Positions 45,673 to 57,745 of a DNA stretch of 64,000 nucleotides are shown in pieces. The DNA comes from Nereocystis luetkeana (lineage: Eukaryota; Sar; Phaeophyceae; Laminariales; Laminariaceae). Each line of letters starts with the position of its first letter. Positions within the stretch are counted from its first letter, which is position 1. The notes under the pieces were generated by a model, which saw nothing but the letters and a program-made list of their open reading frames with translations, ran no database searches and had not been told where the DNA came from. Both the position numbers and the translations under genes were made by a program. The stretch covers positions 7,768,157-7,832,156 of the forward strand of contig JARUPZ010000023.1 of NCBI GenBank assembly GCA_031213475.1, read 5' to 3'.

Positions 45673-46413
45673 GGAGGAGTAGTGGACGTTTTTTTTTGTG
45701 TGTCCTCGGCAAGTGTGTGCTTCTAGTAAGGGGGTGGAGGGGGGGAGGGGGGGGGGGGGGGGGGTGCGTGGAGTGCGTGGGGGGTGAGGTGGGTCTGTGG
45801 AGGGAATGGGGGGGGGGCAGGCGGGCATTCTGACTCGAGCCGAAGGGGAAGAAAAACGAGAATCTTTTACTGCGCATTAATTGTAAGCTACCCTAGAAAG
45901 CGGTACAGCTCTTGATGAGGGGGGAAGGGTGTGGGCGTGGTTGGTGGGAGGCAAGGGGGGGGTCGATATTTTCGAGCGCGCAATTCGAGCGTGCAACGGG
46001 AATGAGCCGGTCGGGCGCCCGATGTGTGGTGGTGGTGCCGCTTGTTGGCGAGGAAACAACTAAAAAGCACGCCGCTTATCGTGCTCTGGCTTGTTCTGGC
46101 CTGGCCTGTCTTTGCCTGTCATGGCCTTGCGGGGCCGGCGCCTGGGCGTGCCGGACATAATTTCTTAGCCTGGTTCCGAAAAGGAGGGGCGAAGGCTTCA
46201 GCGCTTTTCGGCGCCTTCCAGAGGACGTCGAGCGCCCCTTCCCCCCCCGTTGCACCCACACCCCATCCGCCCGTCCGTCCCGCACTCGCCCTGCCCGTGT
46301 GGGGTGTAGATGGTAAGATAGAAGGGGGGAGAGGCCTGCTATTAATACTGTGTGTACGTACGTAGTGATTCCGAAGGATAGTGAGGAGGATCAAGCAAGC
46401 AGAAATGCTCCTA

Positions 46414-46457
<44 letters not shown>

Positions 46458-48700
46458 GAGGAGTGCCGTTGTTGTAGTGCAGCCTGGTGGCTATGTATCA
46501 AAGAGCGAGCGCCAGTTTTTTCGTGTTTGCGCTCGGACGTGCTTGTGGCCGGTGCTTGTGCCTGTTGCCGCGTGTGTAAAACGAGCATTTTGTTATTGCA
46601 CTCAAATCAGGTTTGGCCCCCCGGCGGCCTCGAATCGACGCATTTTCTTTGGGGTATACGTTGAATGGCAACGGTCCAAAGTGCGCCTCGTACACCTACG
46701 ACAGTAGTTTTCGACCCAAACTATTGGAACCACCTCTGTACCATTGCTGGCTCCATGTGATCGGCTCTCGAATTTTCTTCTGTTTTTTTTTATTTTCATC
46801 TTTCCTTCCCTTGATTTTTTTTCTTTCACACGCCTCTCTTTTTTTTTTTTTTGTCCGGCGCAATGCAGAGATAGATGTGCGTGAAGTGTGTGCGTGTTGT
46901 TTGTCCAAAATGGGTGTGTTTGCGTGTGTATTGAGGCCGAGCGCGGCGGCAGGGGGTTGGGGGAGAGGGAGGGGGTTGGGTAGGGATTGTGAGCGCTTGC
47001 AGTGCGTCTGTTTTGTCACGGGTGAAGTAGAGGATGCTGATGCGGTTTTGTTTTGTTTTTCTTCTTCCTCTTCCCCTGCTCCGACCCATTGATTGCTTGT
47101 TGTGCGATTGAATTGCGCGCTTTGCCTTTTGCTTTGCTGTTTGCTTTGCTCCCGCCGCCGAAAGCCCCACGTGTGTGCGTGCATGCGTGTGGTGTTTGCT
47201 GCCTTTCGTTGTTTTTGTGAGCGATGAGCGCCAAGGCGGGGAGGGGGGGGGGCGGGGGGGGCGGTGATGGTGACATGGTGGCAGTGGTTATAGTGGTGGT
47301 GATGGTGACGGATGATGTAGCGCGCTGTCCGCGTCAACAAGACGGAGGGCTGTTTGTTGCTTCTGCTACCGCCGACGCTGCTGCTGCTACTACTATAGCT
47401 GCTGCTAGCAGCGGTGTCTACGCTATACCCTGTTATCCCGCGTTGTTGCTCAATCCCCGCCGAATCGTGTACTATTGCTCGCAGGCCATCACCATGGAAA
47501 GGGGGGGGGGGGTGGGCGCCAAGGGTGTCAACTTAACTATTTATTGTTGCACGTACATGGACGTGCTTGCTTAGTCGGTCGGTCGACCCGCTTGCTTGAT
47601 CGAAGAGAACGATAACAGTACAATCGATCGATCGCCGGCGTCTGATTCGGAACAAGCGACGAGCCTAGCGTAGCCTACCCTAGCCCCGCCAAAAACACGG
47701 GAGAGATAGAAACGAGGAGCGCAGAAGCAGCAGGGGAGAGCCGTATGAGTCAGCGTAGAGGAAAACATGTTTGCGTCGGTTGTTGGTCGCTAGCCGCGGG
47801 TCGCGCGCGGTTAGCATGGCCGTTGGTTTTGGCGGAGCAGAGCTAGATTCGTTTTTGCTTAGTTTCCCTTGAAATAGTATGTACCCCCCGCGATGTCGGT
47901 GTACATGGCACAGGGTGTCGCGATGTCGGTGTACATGGCACAGGGTATCGTCTCAACTATTTTATAGGGGGGGGGGAGGGGAACGAATAACAGTACTCGT
48001 AGTACATACTCGTAGCAGTTATTTCGTGGTTGCTAATCCTTTGCTGTGAAGTTGTATTTCTGCTCTCGTAGACTATACTACCACCTGCTGCTGGCTGCCA
48101 GGCTCCCCGGCGGGTGCTTGTTGCTGTTTGTTGCTGTGGTATATCAGCTATCTATACTATCGTCGTACCAGGTATGATGAATGCAACAGCCAGTATTCTT
48201 ATCGTATGTAGGCGTTTTTGTTGCTGTTGTTGTTGTTGTACTATAATAATGATAATAATAATACTACGTGCTTCCAGTAAGTGGCGGCGTGGTTGGTTCG
48301 ACCCGTCGAATTGGCGGGAATGGATCGATTTTTTCCTCAAAAATATAACATTATCGCAATCTCGTGATGAAAATATCTGCGGGCGAATCGCTCTATAAAT
48401 TAGACTATCACTCACACTGCATAACCGCTTACCAGGGTATTTCATTAATCGACATTGCACACTGGCATCTGTATTATTCTGCAAGTCAGTACACTCTGTA
48501 ATGGAGCAAGTATCGTGAAAAGCGCCGAGTCAGCACATGGGTACGATCGTCGTTTTCAGCGCTGGTTTTTTGTCGACCACGACGGTGAAAATAAGGGTGT
48601 TTTATTAAAGTCAAACATTTTATTGTTTCTCTCCATCAGATATTTCCGAAAAAACGCCTCATTCTCAATTTATAAAACTGAGTCGCTGTTTCGGTGATTG
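45673..48700. other. CRC gene 3' region and intergenic DNA
   Basis: Long G tracts (45730-45770 and 45800-45812), a (CTG)n run at about 46408-46459 and T-rich sequence are present, with no recognised gene. A 34-bp tandem duplication (GCGATGTCGGTGTACATGGC) lies at 47889-47949. The 3' UTR end was not assigned. Confidence 0.5.
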
Positions 48701-48701
48701 C

Positions 48702-49110
48702 CATCTGTCTGTCAGTCGTCTGTCTGTCATCTGTCTGTCAGTCGTCTGTCTGTCATCTGTCTCTGTCAGTCGTCTGTCTGTCATCTGTGTCTGTCAGTCG
48801 TCTGTCTGTCATCTGTCTGTCATCTGTCCGTCAGTCATCTGTCTGTCATGTGTCTGTCAGTCGTCTGTCTGTCATCTGTCTGTCAGTCGTCTGTCTGTCA
48901 GTCGTCTGTCTGTCATCTGTCTGTCAGTCGTCTGTCTGTCAGTCGTCTGTCTGTCAGTCGTCTGTCTGTCAGTCGTCTGTCTGTCAGTCGTCTGTCTGTC
49001 ATCTGTCTGTCAGTCGTCTGTCAGTCGTCTGTCTGTCAGTCGTCTGTCAGTCGTCTGTCTGTCATCTGTCTGTCAGTCGTCTGTCTGTCAGTCGTCTGTC
49101 TGTCTGTCTG
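48702..49110 (+). repeat. TCTGTCTGTCAGTCG minisatellite
   Basis: About 26 units of 12-19 bp built from CTGTCTGTCAGTCGT and CTGTCTGTCATCTGT variants. The array is open in more than one plus frame and yields artefactual Cys/Ser/Val-rich ORFs. Confidence 0.9.
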
Positions 49111-49428
49111 TCAGCACACGCCTTACATTTTCGAACACGTTCCAGTGATCGATATGTATATGCCTGGTGTATACTAAGGTCGTTACAGATGATATTCGTA
49201 CGACGTATTCGACTCTTACGGACCTTATATACCGAAACATACCATACCAACGAGTACTCGTGGGCAGACTGTGCCTGTCCACAGCAGGGCCGTGCCCTGC
49301 TGAGACAACATGCTGCAGGTAGGTGGTGTTGTCAGGCCCATGCTCCTAGTCGTGATGAGGGGACGGAGAAGCAGGAGAAGGCCATATCTGCTGTAGATGT
49401 CGGTACAGCATTATAAGTAGCGGTAGTA

Positions 49429-49538
49429 TTACGGGGGACCATAGTAAATAGGGACCAAATATTGTTACTAAAAATAGCGAAATATAGTTTTTGTGTGTAC
49501 CGTAGGTCCTATTTAATACCAGGTATGGTCCCCCGTAA
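49429..49538. mobile_element. TA-type MITE (family 1), copy 8, with CCAGGTA insertion
   Basis: TA on both flanks. In the right arm TTTAATACCAGGTATGGTCC stands where the consensus has TTTACTATGGTCC, a TA to TACCAGGTA conversion. Confidence 0.92.
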
Positions 49539-49615
49539 TAATAATGGTGGTGGTCGAACCTGTCACATGTTTTTTTTTTTATTCTACGTCTAACGAAACC
49601 CAAAACTCTACGCTA

Positions 49616-50096
49616 AACAACATATTCGCCTGATTGAGAGCGTAGTATCTGATTGAGAGCGAGATTGCGCGATACGCTGTAGCCGGACTACCGCTGAGAG
49701 GTGGAGCTTGCTGTGTAGCTTGAATTGAAGGGCTAGCCCGTAGCTTCAAGCCGCTACCCTGGTCATCGTGTGGGAGTCTCTCGTTGTGGAGCTACAGCCG
49801 GGAGCAGAAGCTCCATACAGTAGAGCCCACCGCCCGAGGCGAAACAGTTTGAGGCAGGAATAGCCAATCTGGGGAAATCTAGCAACTTGTCTAGCTCCTA
49901 GCTGCAGCATCCGATGACGATGACACGCATATGCTCGCGACGCTGCTGACGAGACCTTCAATTTGCGCCGCTTCTTGGAATAGCCCGTCCCCTACTTACC
50001 AAGAAATGGCAAGAGGCGTCTGGACCCGAAATTTCAATTTATTTGGCTCTCGCTCTCAATCAGATACTTCGCTCTCAATCAGGCGAATATGTTGTA
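49616..50096. mobile_element. 481-bp non-autonomous element with long TIRs
   Basis: The inverted ends are about 48 bp and differ at one position. They begin ACAACATATTCGCCTGATTG and contain a direct repeat of CTGATTGAGAGCG. Possible GCTA target duplication. The interior is non-coding and has GTAGCTTGAA/TTCAAGC stem sequences. Superfamily unassigned. Confidence 0.75.
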
Positions 50097-50176
50097 GCTA
50101 TTAAATAAATAGTAATCGTAGGCAGAATGTGCCTGCCCACAAAATACGTGAGGAAAAAAAAACGTGTTGTTGCCGA

Positions 50177-51429
50177 AGTGTGTTAAGATCACGGAGAGCG
50201 GGACACTTTGTATCCCTGGACACAGGTCTGCCTATTAGGCCGGCACTCGTTGGTACTCACGTTGAGGTTCGCTTAGAGATAGAAGAGCCACTTTATTCCT
50301 TTCGTGCACGACGGAGACTGGAGCCACGCTCGTGCCTCTCTGGAAAACCCCTGGTTTTCCACCTAAGATACGCCTTCCAAGTACTACAAATACGATCCCA
50401 GTGCCAGAACCCAGGTAATTACCGGGCTTTCAACCTCATACAAAGCAGTATCATAACACTAGCCCACTCTGATGAGCCGTATATATATGCAGAATTATGG
50501 GAAATTCATGGAAACCCCGATTCCACAACTAGAACATGAGTCGAGGATGCGGCTCCTCGAAACCCACTCCCACACCTCTGAACGGCAAGGCAACGAAGCC
50601 GGCAAAGTACGTAAAAAAGAATGAAAGGAAGCGTAGCCTCAAGGGGCAGGAAGAAATCGTCAACGAAAAACCATCGCCATGTCACCCGCGACGGGGGGGG
50701 GCGAGGAAGATGCAGGGAAAGTGAAAAGGGAACATAAAAAAAAGACGAACAGTAAGTGAGGCCGGGTTGGCACACCCCGCCTCCTCTCATCATTTTGCAC
50801 TCCGACCACGACTGACAGAATTCATGAGATTTCCCCAGCGCCGCCTCGCCCTTTGGCCGTGGCCCGCGCTTGCCTAGGTCCTCCCTTGGAGTTTTCGACC
50901 TAATTTTCTGACGCGCCGGCTGATCACAGCCCCGAGGTTTTGGCTGTCGCACCTGGTGTCGACCCCTCCCTCGCGCTGCCAGAGCACGGCCCCTGCCTCG
51001 TTGAGGGCACCATTACCCTCGATGACGTCTCTTTTACAACCAAAATCGCGATTCACAGCGGAGCTGTGGCGTTCTTGCCCCTTTTGGGTGCGTGGCGCTT
51101 CTTGACACTACTGGCCGTATTCTGTCCTGCCGACGACGCCACTTGTTAAGATCACGGAGAGCGGGACACTTTGTATATCCCTGGACAGGTCTGCCTATCT
51201 ATTAGGCCGGCACTCGTTGGTACTCACGTTGATGTTCGCTTAGAGATAGAAGAGCCACTTTATTCCTTTCGTGCACGACGGAGATTGGGGCCACGCTCGT
51301 GCCTCTCTGGAAAACCCCTGGTTTTCCACCTAAGATACGCCTTCCAAGTACTACAAATACGATCCCAGTACCAGAACCCAGGTAATCACCGGGCTTTCAA
51401 CCTCATACAAAGCAGTATCATAACAAGTG
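50177..51429 (-). mobile_element. TRIM-like non-autonomous LTR retrotransposon
   Basis: Two direct repeats, 50181-50458 (278 bp) and 51144-51425 (282 bp), start TGTTA and end TAACA and are flanked by a 4-bp duplication AGTG (50177-50180 and 51426-51429). On the minus strand, two bases inside the first LTR, TGGCGTCGTCGGCAGG fits a primer-binding site (complement of a tRNA 3' CCA end), and AGAGTGGG just before the second LTR fits a short polypurine tract. The 685-bp interior has no gag or pol. The LTRs differ by a few substitutions and by small TA-associated indels. Confidence 0.82.
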
Positions 51430-51959
51430 CTTGTTGCGGTTCACGGTGCCGACTGATCTCTCTGGTCACTCTCACCGACTCCAACTGCGACGTCACAAAA
51501 AACGACAAGCAAACTAAGAACAGCGCTCGAATGCATTTCTTCGGGGGCACTAACAAAATTCGATATTTTGGCGAAAACTTCCCTGTTGTGGAAAAAAAGT
51601 CGAACGCTGAAAACGATCGCCTCCACCCCTGTGTGAACTCCACACGCTCTTTACGGTAAAAGTACAGGTAGCATCAAGCAAGGGTGACCAGAACAAACAA
51701 TATAGTATACTATATACCAGGTACTATAAATAATAAAATCAGCTTTTTGTTGTTGTAATAATAGCTGTACGAGTAGTATTAATATTATTATGTACCTGGT
51801 ATGGTAACTTTCGCCGGTCGGGGACACGACATCATCATTATTGTGTCATTTGATGTAACCGAGCGGGATCACGATGAGATAATAATGGTCTTGGTTTTGT
51901 TCCTGGTCTATAAACGACTTGCATTCTATTTCGCTATCCCTCCCCGATATCTCCGTCTG

Positions 51960-52380
51960 CGAAGAGACTAAAAAAGCACACCCTTTTTTCGAAGTAGAGA
52001 CTGAAAGCACCTACCAGGTATTCGAATCAGCGCCTGGATGTACCTTTTCGAACCAGAGGCTGGATTGTAATTTTACCTTTTCGAAACGGAGGCGGATTGT
52101 ACCTTTATTACCTTTTCGAAACAGGGGTTGATGTACCTTTGTTCAAAACAGAGGTAGACGTTCTATTACGGGGGGCCGTAGTTAACAGGACCAAATATTG
52201 TTAGTAAAAATGGTTAAACATATAGGTTTTTATGTATACCATAGGTCCTGTTAACTATGGTCCCCCGTAATAGTCAGTTAGGGTGTATCTGTTGGTTCGA
52301 ATCAGAGGTACGTTGTACCATTCTTTCCGAGTAAGAGGTAAGCGTATGCTCACTTTTCTTTTCAAATCGGAGGTACATAA
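51960..52380 (+). repeat. Degenerate TACCTTTTCGAA-type array with a MITE insertion
   Basis: Units of about 30-40 bp share TTTTCGAA(A/C)CAGAGG and TTGTACC. A family-1 MITE (52166-52270) has inserted into the array. Confidence 0.6.
52166..52270. mobile_element. TA-type palindromic MITE (family 1), copy 9
   Basis: Both TA flanks present (52164-52165 and 52271-52272). Internal sequence near consensus. Confidence 0.92.
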
Positions 52381-52559
52381 ATATATGCTGTTTACCTGCT
52401 TTTGGTTGTTTTTTTGTGTTGTCTGCCACATATTCTATTTAAGGAGGCACGACACTTTTTCGTTCTTCGTTTATTTTCGTTTTGTTCAGTTTAGTTTAGT
52501 TTTTTTCCCCCCATTTTTTTCCGATTATTTTCCTTTGTTTCTTTTTATTAGCATATCTC

Positions 52560-52775
52560 TTCAAAGAATGTGTATGCCGTGCCCTTCGTATCCAGTACGA
52601 TGACATGCCATTGTACTGTCTACTCTGCTTTATGCATCACAGTGTAGGATCTCTCAGTCGTACGTTAGTGACAACAGAGCTTGAATCTCTCTTAGGATTG
52701 AAAAATCGGAACTCACGCTGGTTGTGCTGGACGTCGACAGGTAGAAAGAACGGCGTAATGCGAAGAACACACTCA
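52560..52775 (+). repeat. Dispersed repeat R7, extended copy
   Basis: The extended block (CGTATCCAGTACGATGACATG, split by substitutions from other copies) is followed by GATTGAAAAATCGG, GACGTCGACAGGTAGAAAG and TGCGAAGAACACAC. Confidence 0.6.
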
Positions 52776-53149
52776 CCAGGTACTACCTTTCATTTCACAT
52801 CAGAAAAAATGCGCTCACCTCGTTTTTCAAAATCAGAGACGTACCAGGTACCAGGTACCAGATATTATTATGTACGCGCCAGTCGGGGACATTCCGGCCC
52901 CATTTTTACCGCTAACGCCATCACAGCCCTCACTCCCCCCCATTACCACCACCTCGCCCCCCCCCCCACCCCGGCCACCACCGCAACCGCGATATGCCAT
53001 GTCCGTATCATACGATCGCCGTCTACGGCAGTCTACTGCTGTACGAGGTACCTGGTACGCAATAATCGTACGAGCAGTGCCGCGGGGAACGGCCCACCGT
53101 GGCTCAAGCAGGCAGGCGAGAGAGGGCAAATAAATGTGCACGGGCGGCA

Positions 53150-53920
53150 AAACGGCAAGCGGTAAAACTATGTATATATAACCCATCATGGCCAGAGCAC
53201 CACCACCATCACCGCCACAATGGCAAAACAAGGTGCCATTCTTCACCGCCATGACACCACAGACATGACCATGATACGTCACCGTACAGCCATGACATCG
53301 ACATGATAACATGGTGATGCCCACACCGCAGCCAACACACCACGACACCACCATGTGCGCATTCATACGGTCATGATGCCACATCATGGCACCAACCACA
53401 ACATCGCGATGACATCAAGGACGTCATGACGTCACCGGAACACCATGGCATCACCCATGGCATATAGCATCATAGCGGCATGCGGCATCAGGACATCTTT
53501 CCCAGCGATTCCATGCCCTCACCCCCCCCTGCGACGCATAACGACAACAGCGACAACAAGTAAGAAACAACGCACAGGCACGAACGAACAAACTAAACGT
53601 AAGACGGCAAGGAGCCGGAACCGACCGCAGATATTTCTCAACCAACTGGCGTTATAGCTAGCTGCCATTGTTTCCATCGCAATCTAAGCGTCAATCTCAT
53701 ACATCATTTTCAATCTATGTCCAATCTGAATCTAGAAACAGATGCCTCTGTTCCAACCCCAACCAACTCCTCTTTAATCTCAAATATCATTTTCAATCTA
53801 CATCCTATTAATAGCTCAATCTCAACCTCAAAATATCACGCTTCAATATTTATCTCAAAATCTCAATAGGATCTATCATCCCAATCCCAACCACTATATA
53901 GCAAGCGGGAGATCTTACTA
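53150..53920. other. Intergenic simple-sequence DNA
   Basis: 53170-53460 is rich in ACCACCATCAC/CATGAC words, and 53680-53900 in AATCTCAATC words. No gene recognised. Confidence 0.5.
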
Positions 53921-53921
53921 T

Positions 53922-54032
53922 TTACGGGGGGCCATAGTTAACAGGACCATATATTGTCAGTCAAAATGGTTAAACATATACCAGGTAGGTTTTTATGTGT
54001 ACCACAGGTCCTGTTAACTATGGTCCCCCGTA
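53922..54032. mobile_element. TA-type MITE (family 1), copy 10, with CCAGGTA insertion
   Basis: The consensus AAACATATAGGTTTTTATG appears here as AAACATATACCAGGTAGG followed by TTTTTATG, so a TA was converted to TACCAGGTA. Confidence 0.92.
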
Positions 54033-54159
54033 GTACCAGGTATATCGAAGGCGGACAGAACCACAAACAAACGGAGATAGTATGTGCCACAACAGCCGGA
54101 GATATTTGGACAGCATGTGGATGATGATACCACTGTGATAAACGGAGACGTCGTTAACG

Positions 54160-54620
54160 GGGAGGGCGTGTACTCGACATCATGACCGGCCGTAATCGAA
54201 TGACCATGAACTCTCGCATCCCTACAATGCCGGGACGAAGCATGTCGGGTTTTCACCGGCCAGGCAGACATTGCTTGCACCAAGCGCGAAGCGCCGTGAG
54301 GTGTTGGGCGAGTCGCACGAAGGGTGAGCTACATCCTACTAAAAACCGCTTGCGAGGGGGGGGGGTGTACTCGATAGGAGAGATGTACTCCATCTCATGC
54401 ATGGCCGTAGCCGTATGACTGCAAGGGGGGGTATCATAGGGGGACATGTGCAGGTGAGGGCGGGTGGGGTGGGGGGTGGGGGGGGGGGAGAGGGAGGGCA
54501 GCGTGGGGGGGGGGGGGGGGCGCGTGGTGGGGCGGGGCGTACTCGAGCCATGCATGGCCGTAGTAGGGAAGGAGGGGTGGGGAGGGGGGGGGCGTATGAC
54601 AAGGAGGCGTACCGATAAGG
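54160..54620 (+). repeat. R6 repeat plus partial tandem copies linked by G tracts
   Basis: A long R6 copy (54160-54356) is followed by a new R6 5' segment (54354-54420), a long G-rich stretch with runs of 10 or more G, and a further short R6 piece (54536-54560). It lies next to the last exon found of the GST-HIT gene. Confidence 0.65.
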
Positions 54621-54677
54621 TGCATGTGCAGATGGAAGACCTCCTGTCCACCCTTGGCGCCGTCGTTGATCACCACC
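54613..54677 (-). CDS. GST-HIT gene, HIT triad exon
   Basis: 65 bp: acceptor CGAAG|, then GTGGTGATCAAC, ending ATCG|GTACGC. It encodes VVINDGAKGGQEVFHLHMHL with all three triad histidines. Confidence 0.88.
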
Positions 54678-57600
54678 CTTCGACCAGCAGAAGACACACG
54701 CGAAAAACAGGAGGGGCCAGAAAAGAACGGAAACACGCGGCGACGGAAACGGCAAGGCAAGGCAAGGCAAGGCAAGGCAAGGCACACAAAAAGACGGCGT
54801 CGGTCACTTTCAAGCATTTCAAAACTTGTTTTTGTGATTGAGGCGCACCCGCCCAAGACCAAGAACCAGCAAGTACTGCCACTGCCACGACAAAGACCGT
54901 CTAACGCCGCCGACAAAATAAAGCCACCCAATCCTACCCTGCTCTACCCAACCTACCCCCCCCCCCCCCCAGGCCAACCCAAGCCAAACCCAACCCACAG
55001 CCCAAACAACACGAAACTAAACCCAAAACCAATCCCAAAACCCAACCCTGTATTTTTTCGCCGCTTTAGTGCACCCCTTGCAGCCGTCCCAAGTCAACTC
55101 CCACCTGAACCCCTCCAGCCCCTCCTGGGTAGCTATCTTAGCCGCCACCTCGAGCATGTAACCAAGGGTACCCGCGTGGTCGGCCGTGGCGTGCCTAAGC
55201 TGCGTGAGGCCGTTCCTTTCCTTCGGGATGATGAGGATGTGCGTCGGGGCCACGGGGGAAATGTCTCTGCACACCCACAAGGAAGCACAACACGCACGAA
55301 CAAGCGCAATACGCACAGCGCAAAAAGCACAATACGCACAGCGCAAAAGCACAACGCGCACACGCGAAAACGCGCGCGAGAACCAAGCGCGCAAGCAAAA
55401 AACATAAACCGGCGGCGCATGCGGGTAAACGCGGTGGTTGTGGCGGGGGAGAGGAAGAGGGAGATAGGGGGGGGGGGGGTAGAGAGGGAGGGAGAAAGTT
55501 TCAGGGGGCGGGAAGCCGCGAGAAAGAGAGAGAGGGGGGGGGGGTGGGGGGGGAGATAGCAAACCTCTCCAGGGCTTTAATCTACAAGACAACATCAGCC
55601 CCAACAAAGCCCATCGTCTTGCAGCATGGAATTACACTAGTTCCTCAACCTCCCCCTTCCTCCCCTCTCCTCCTCTCCTCCCCTACCTTCCCCTCTCCCC
55701 CCCTCTCACTCACTGACACCCACTCCCCCCCCCCCTCCCCTTCCCCCCCGGCGCTTCGCGCTTGGGGCAAGCAATGCCTATCTGGTCGGTGCAAACCCGA
55801 CATGCTCCGTCCCGGCACTCTAGGGATGCGAGGGTCTATGGTCATACGACTACGGCCATGCGTGAAATCATGAGATCGAGTACATCTCTCCCATCGAGTA
55901 CACCCCCCCCCCCCCCCCCCCCCCCCCCCCACCCCCTTCCCCCCTTTCCCTCCCGCCGTCCTGCTCACCGGAACGCCAAGACCCTGTCGTCCTCGAAGAC
56001 AAGCGTGGAAGGTATCTCCTTGGCGATGATCTTGTCGAAAATAGACGCCGGCGCCGTGTCCTTTTTTCCGGCGTGAATAATATCCTCCCACCTTCGAAGC
56101 CAACCCATGCGTATAAATATATAGCATTGCCCGGCGGCGGCGGCGGCGGCGGCGGGGGGATGGGGAAGGGGAAAGGGAGATGAAGGGAGACAGCGGGGGA
56201 GGGGGGTTAACAAGGCACACGCGAGCGAAGGCTTCTCTCCACCAAGTGAATCGTTTCGCCTGTCGATCGATCCCATGGCGCGGCTCGTATACGAATACAA
56301 ATTCGGTTTCCAGCAACAAACTAGGTCGGGAGGGGGGGGGGGGTGGGGGGGGGGGGGGGGCGAGCGGGGCTGGTGCCTGTGTCTACATAGTAGTCGATTC
56401 AAGATAGCCCCGACGCTTGTGTATTTTTCCCCTCGTGGGTTACGACTATAGACAACCTCCAGGCTCGGCCCCAAGGAGGAGAGTAAAAATCTAAGGGGAA
56501 GTATATACCGGCAAACCGGGTATACTCTCGGGTACCCTGATACCAAGCCTTGTAGTTTCAGCCATACTCGGGTATATACTAGGGTATAATACCCTCAGAG
56601 TATGGCATACTCGGGCATCTACCCGGGTATGGTACCGAGTATGCCATACTCGGATATGTACCGGGGTAATATACCCCCAGAGCACGCGTAAAGTGCAGTA
56701 CAGTACAGTACAGTACAGTACAGTACAGTAGTGAGTGAGGCATCAGAGGTTTTGGGGCATGGTGTACAGTAGCGTGTCACTGGGATTGTAGAATACAGTA
56801 GAGTACAGAAGAGCGCCGAGATACTGTAATACGGGGACCATAGTTGATAGGACCAAATATTGTTAGTAAAATGGTTAAATATATAGGTTTTTATGTGCAC
56901 CATAGATCCTATCAACTATGGTCCCCCGTAATAGTAGAATATGGTATTACGGGGGACCATAGTTCATAGGACCAATGATACAGACAAAAACCTATATATT
57001 TACGTATTTTTACTAACAACATTTGGTCCTATTTACAATGGTCCCCCGTAATAGTGCGTGTTCCTCACCGTAATCCCTTATTTCTGCTTGTCGACAGGAT
57101 GCACGCACCCCCAGTGTACGTGCTGAATATCCATCTATGTAGAGACACAAGCTCTCGTCGTAACAACCCACGACACAGAGATAATACATCGTTAACCCTT
57201 TTAGGACCCCAGTCCCGTTTTGGGGACAAACTACTTATAATTAGAGTGTTTTGTCCCCACATATGGGAGTGCGGTTCTAGAGGGGTTAACGCGGCACTCG
57301 TCAGGAGAATAGGCAAATGCCATGCCATGCCATCGTACTGGGTACGACAAGCGCAACATACACGCGCCAGCAAAACTAAACACGCACAACAGAAAAAAAA
57401 AATGAAGACTGAAGCAAAGAGGAGAAGGAAACAGGGAAGTACTGCTGCAAGTATCAACAGCAGTACAGACTGTAGTACACTTATACTATTAATACAGCAG
57501 TATGGAACTGTCCGTAGAGTAACGTAGAGAAGGCAAATACTGGGAGTGCGTTTCTAAGGCATTGGTACTGACGAGGTGTTGCACTACACGATTTCGTGTG

Positions 57601-57713
57601 CCCGAACACGGGAAATAAGTAAATCACTCTGTTTCCAGTACTAATTGATTTGATTAAAATGCAATTCACGTCCATTTATTTCATTGTTTTGGTCAGATTG
57701 CAACTCCGAATCG

Positions 57714-57745
<32 letters not shown>

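Noticed and set aside
45268-45828. 186-codon minus-strand Pro/Arg-rich ORF
   Set aside because: Antisense of the Gly-rich part of CRC exon 9 and of downstream G tracts.
48694-49416. 240-codon Cys/Ser/Val-rich plus-strand ORF
   Set aside because: Translation of the CTGTCTGTCAGTCGT minisatellite. The repeat is open in several frames, so it is not a protein signal.
54624-55559. 311-codon plus-strand ORF
   Set aside because: It is antisense to two HINT exons and their intron, is Arg/Pro/Gln-rich from G- and C-rich tracts, and has no family resemblance. The minus-strand HIT sequence explains the region.
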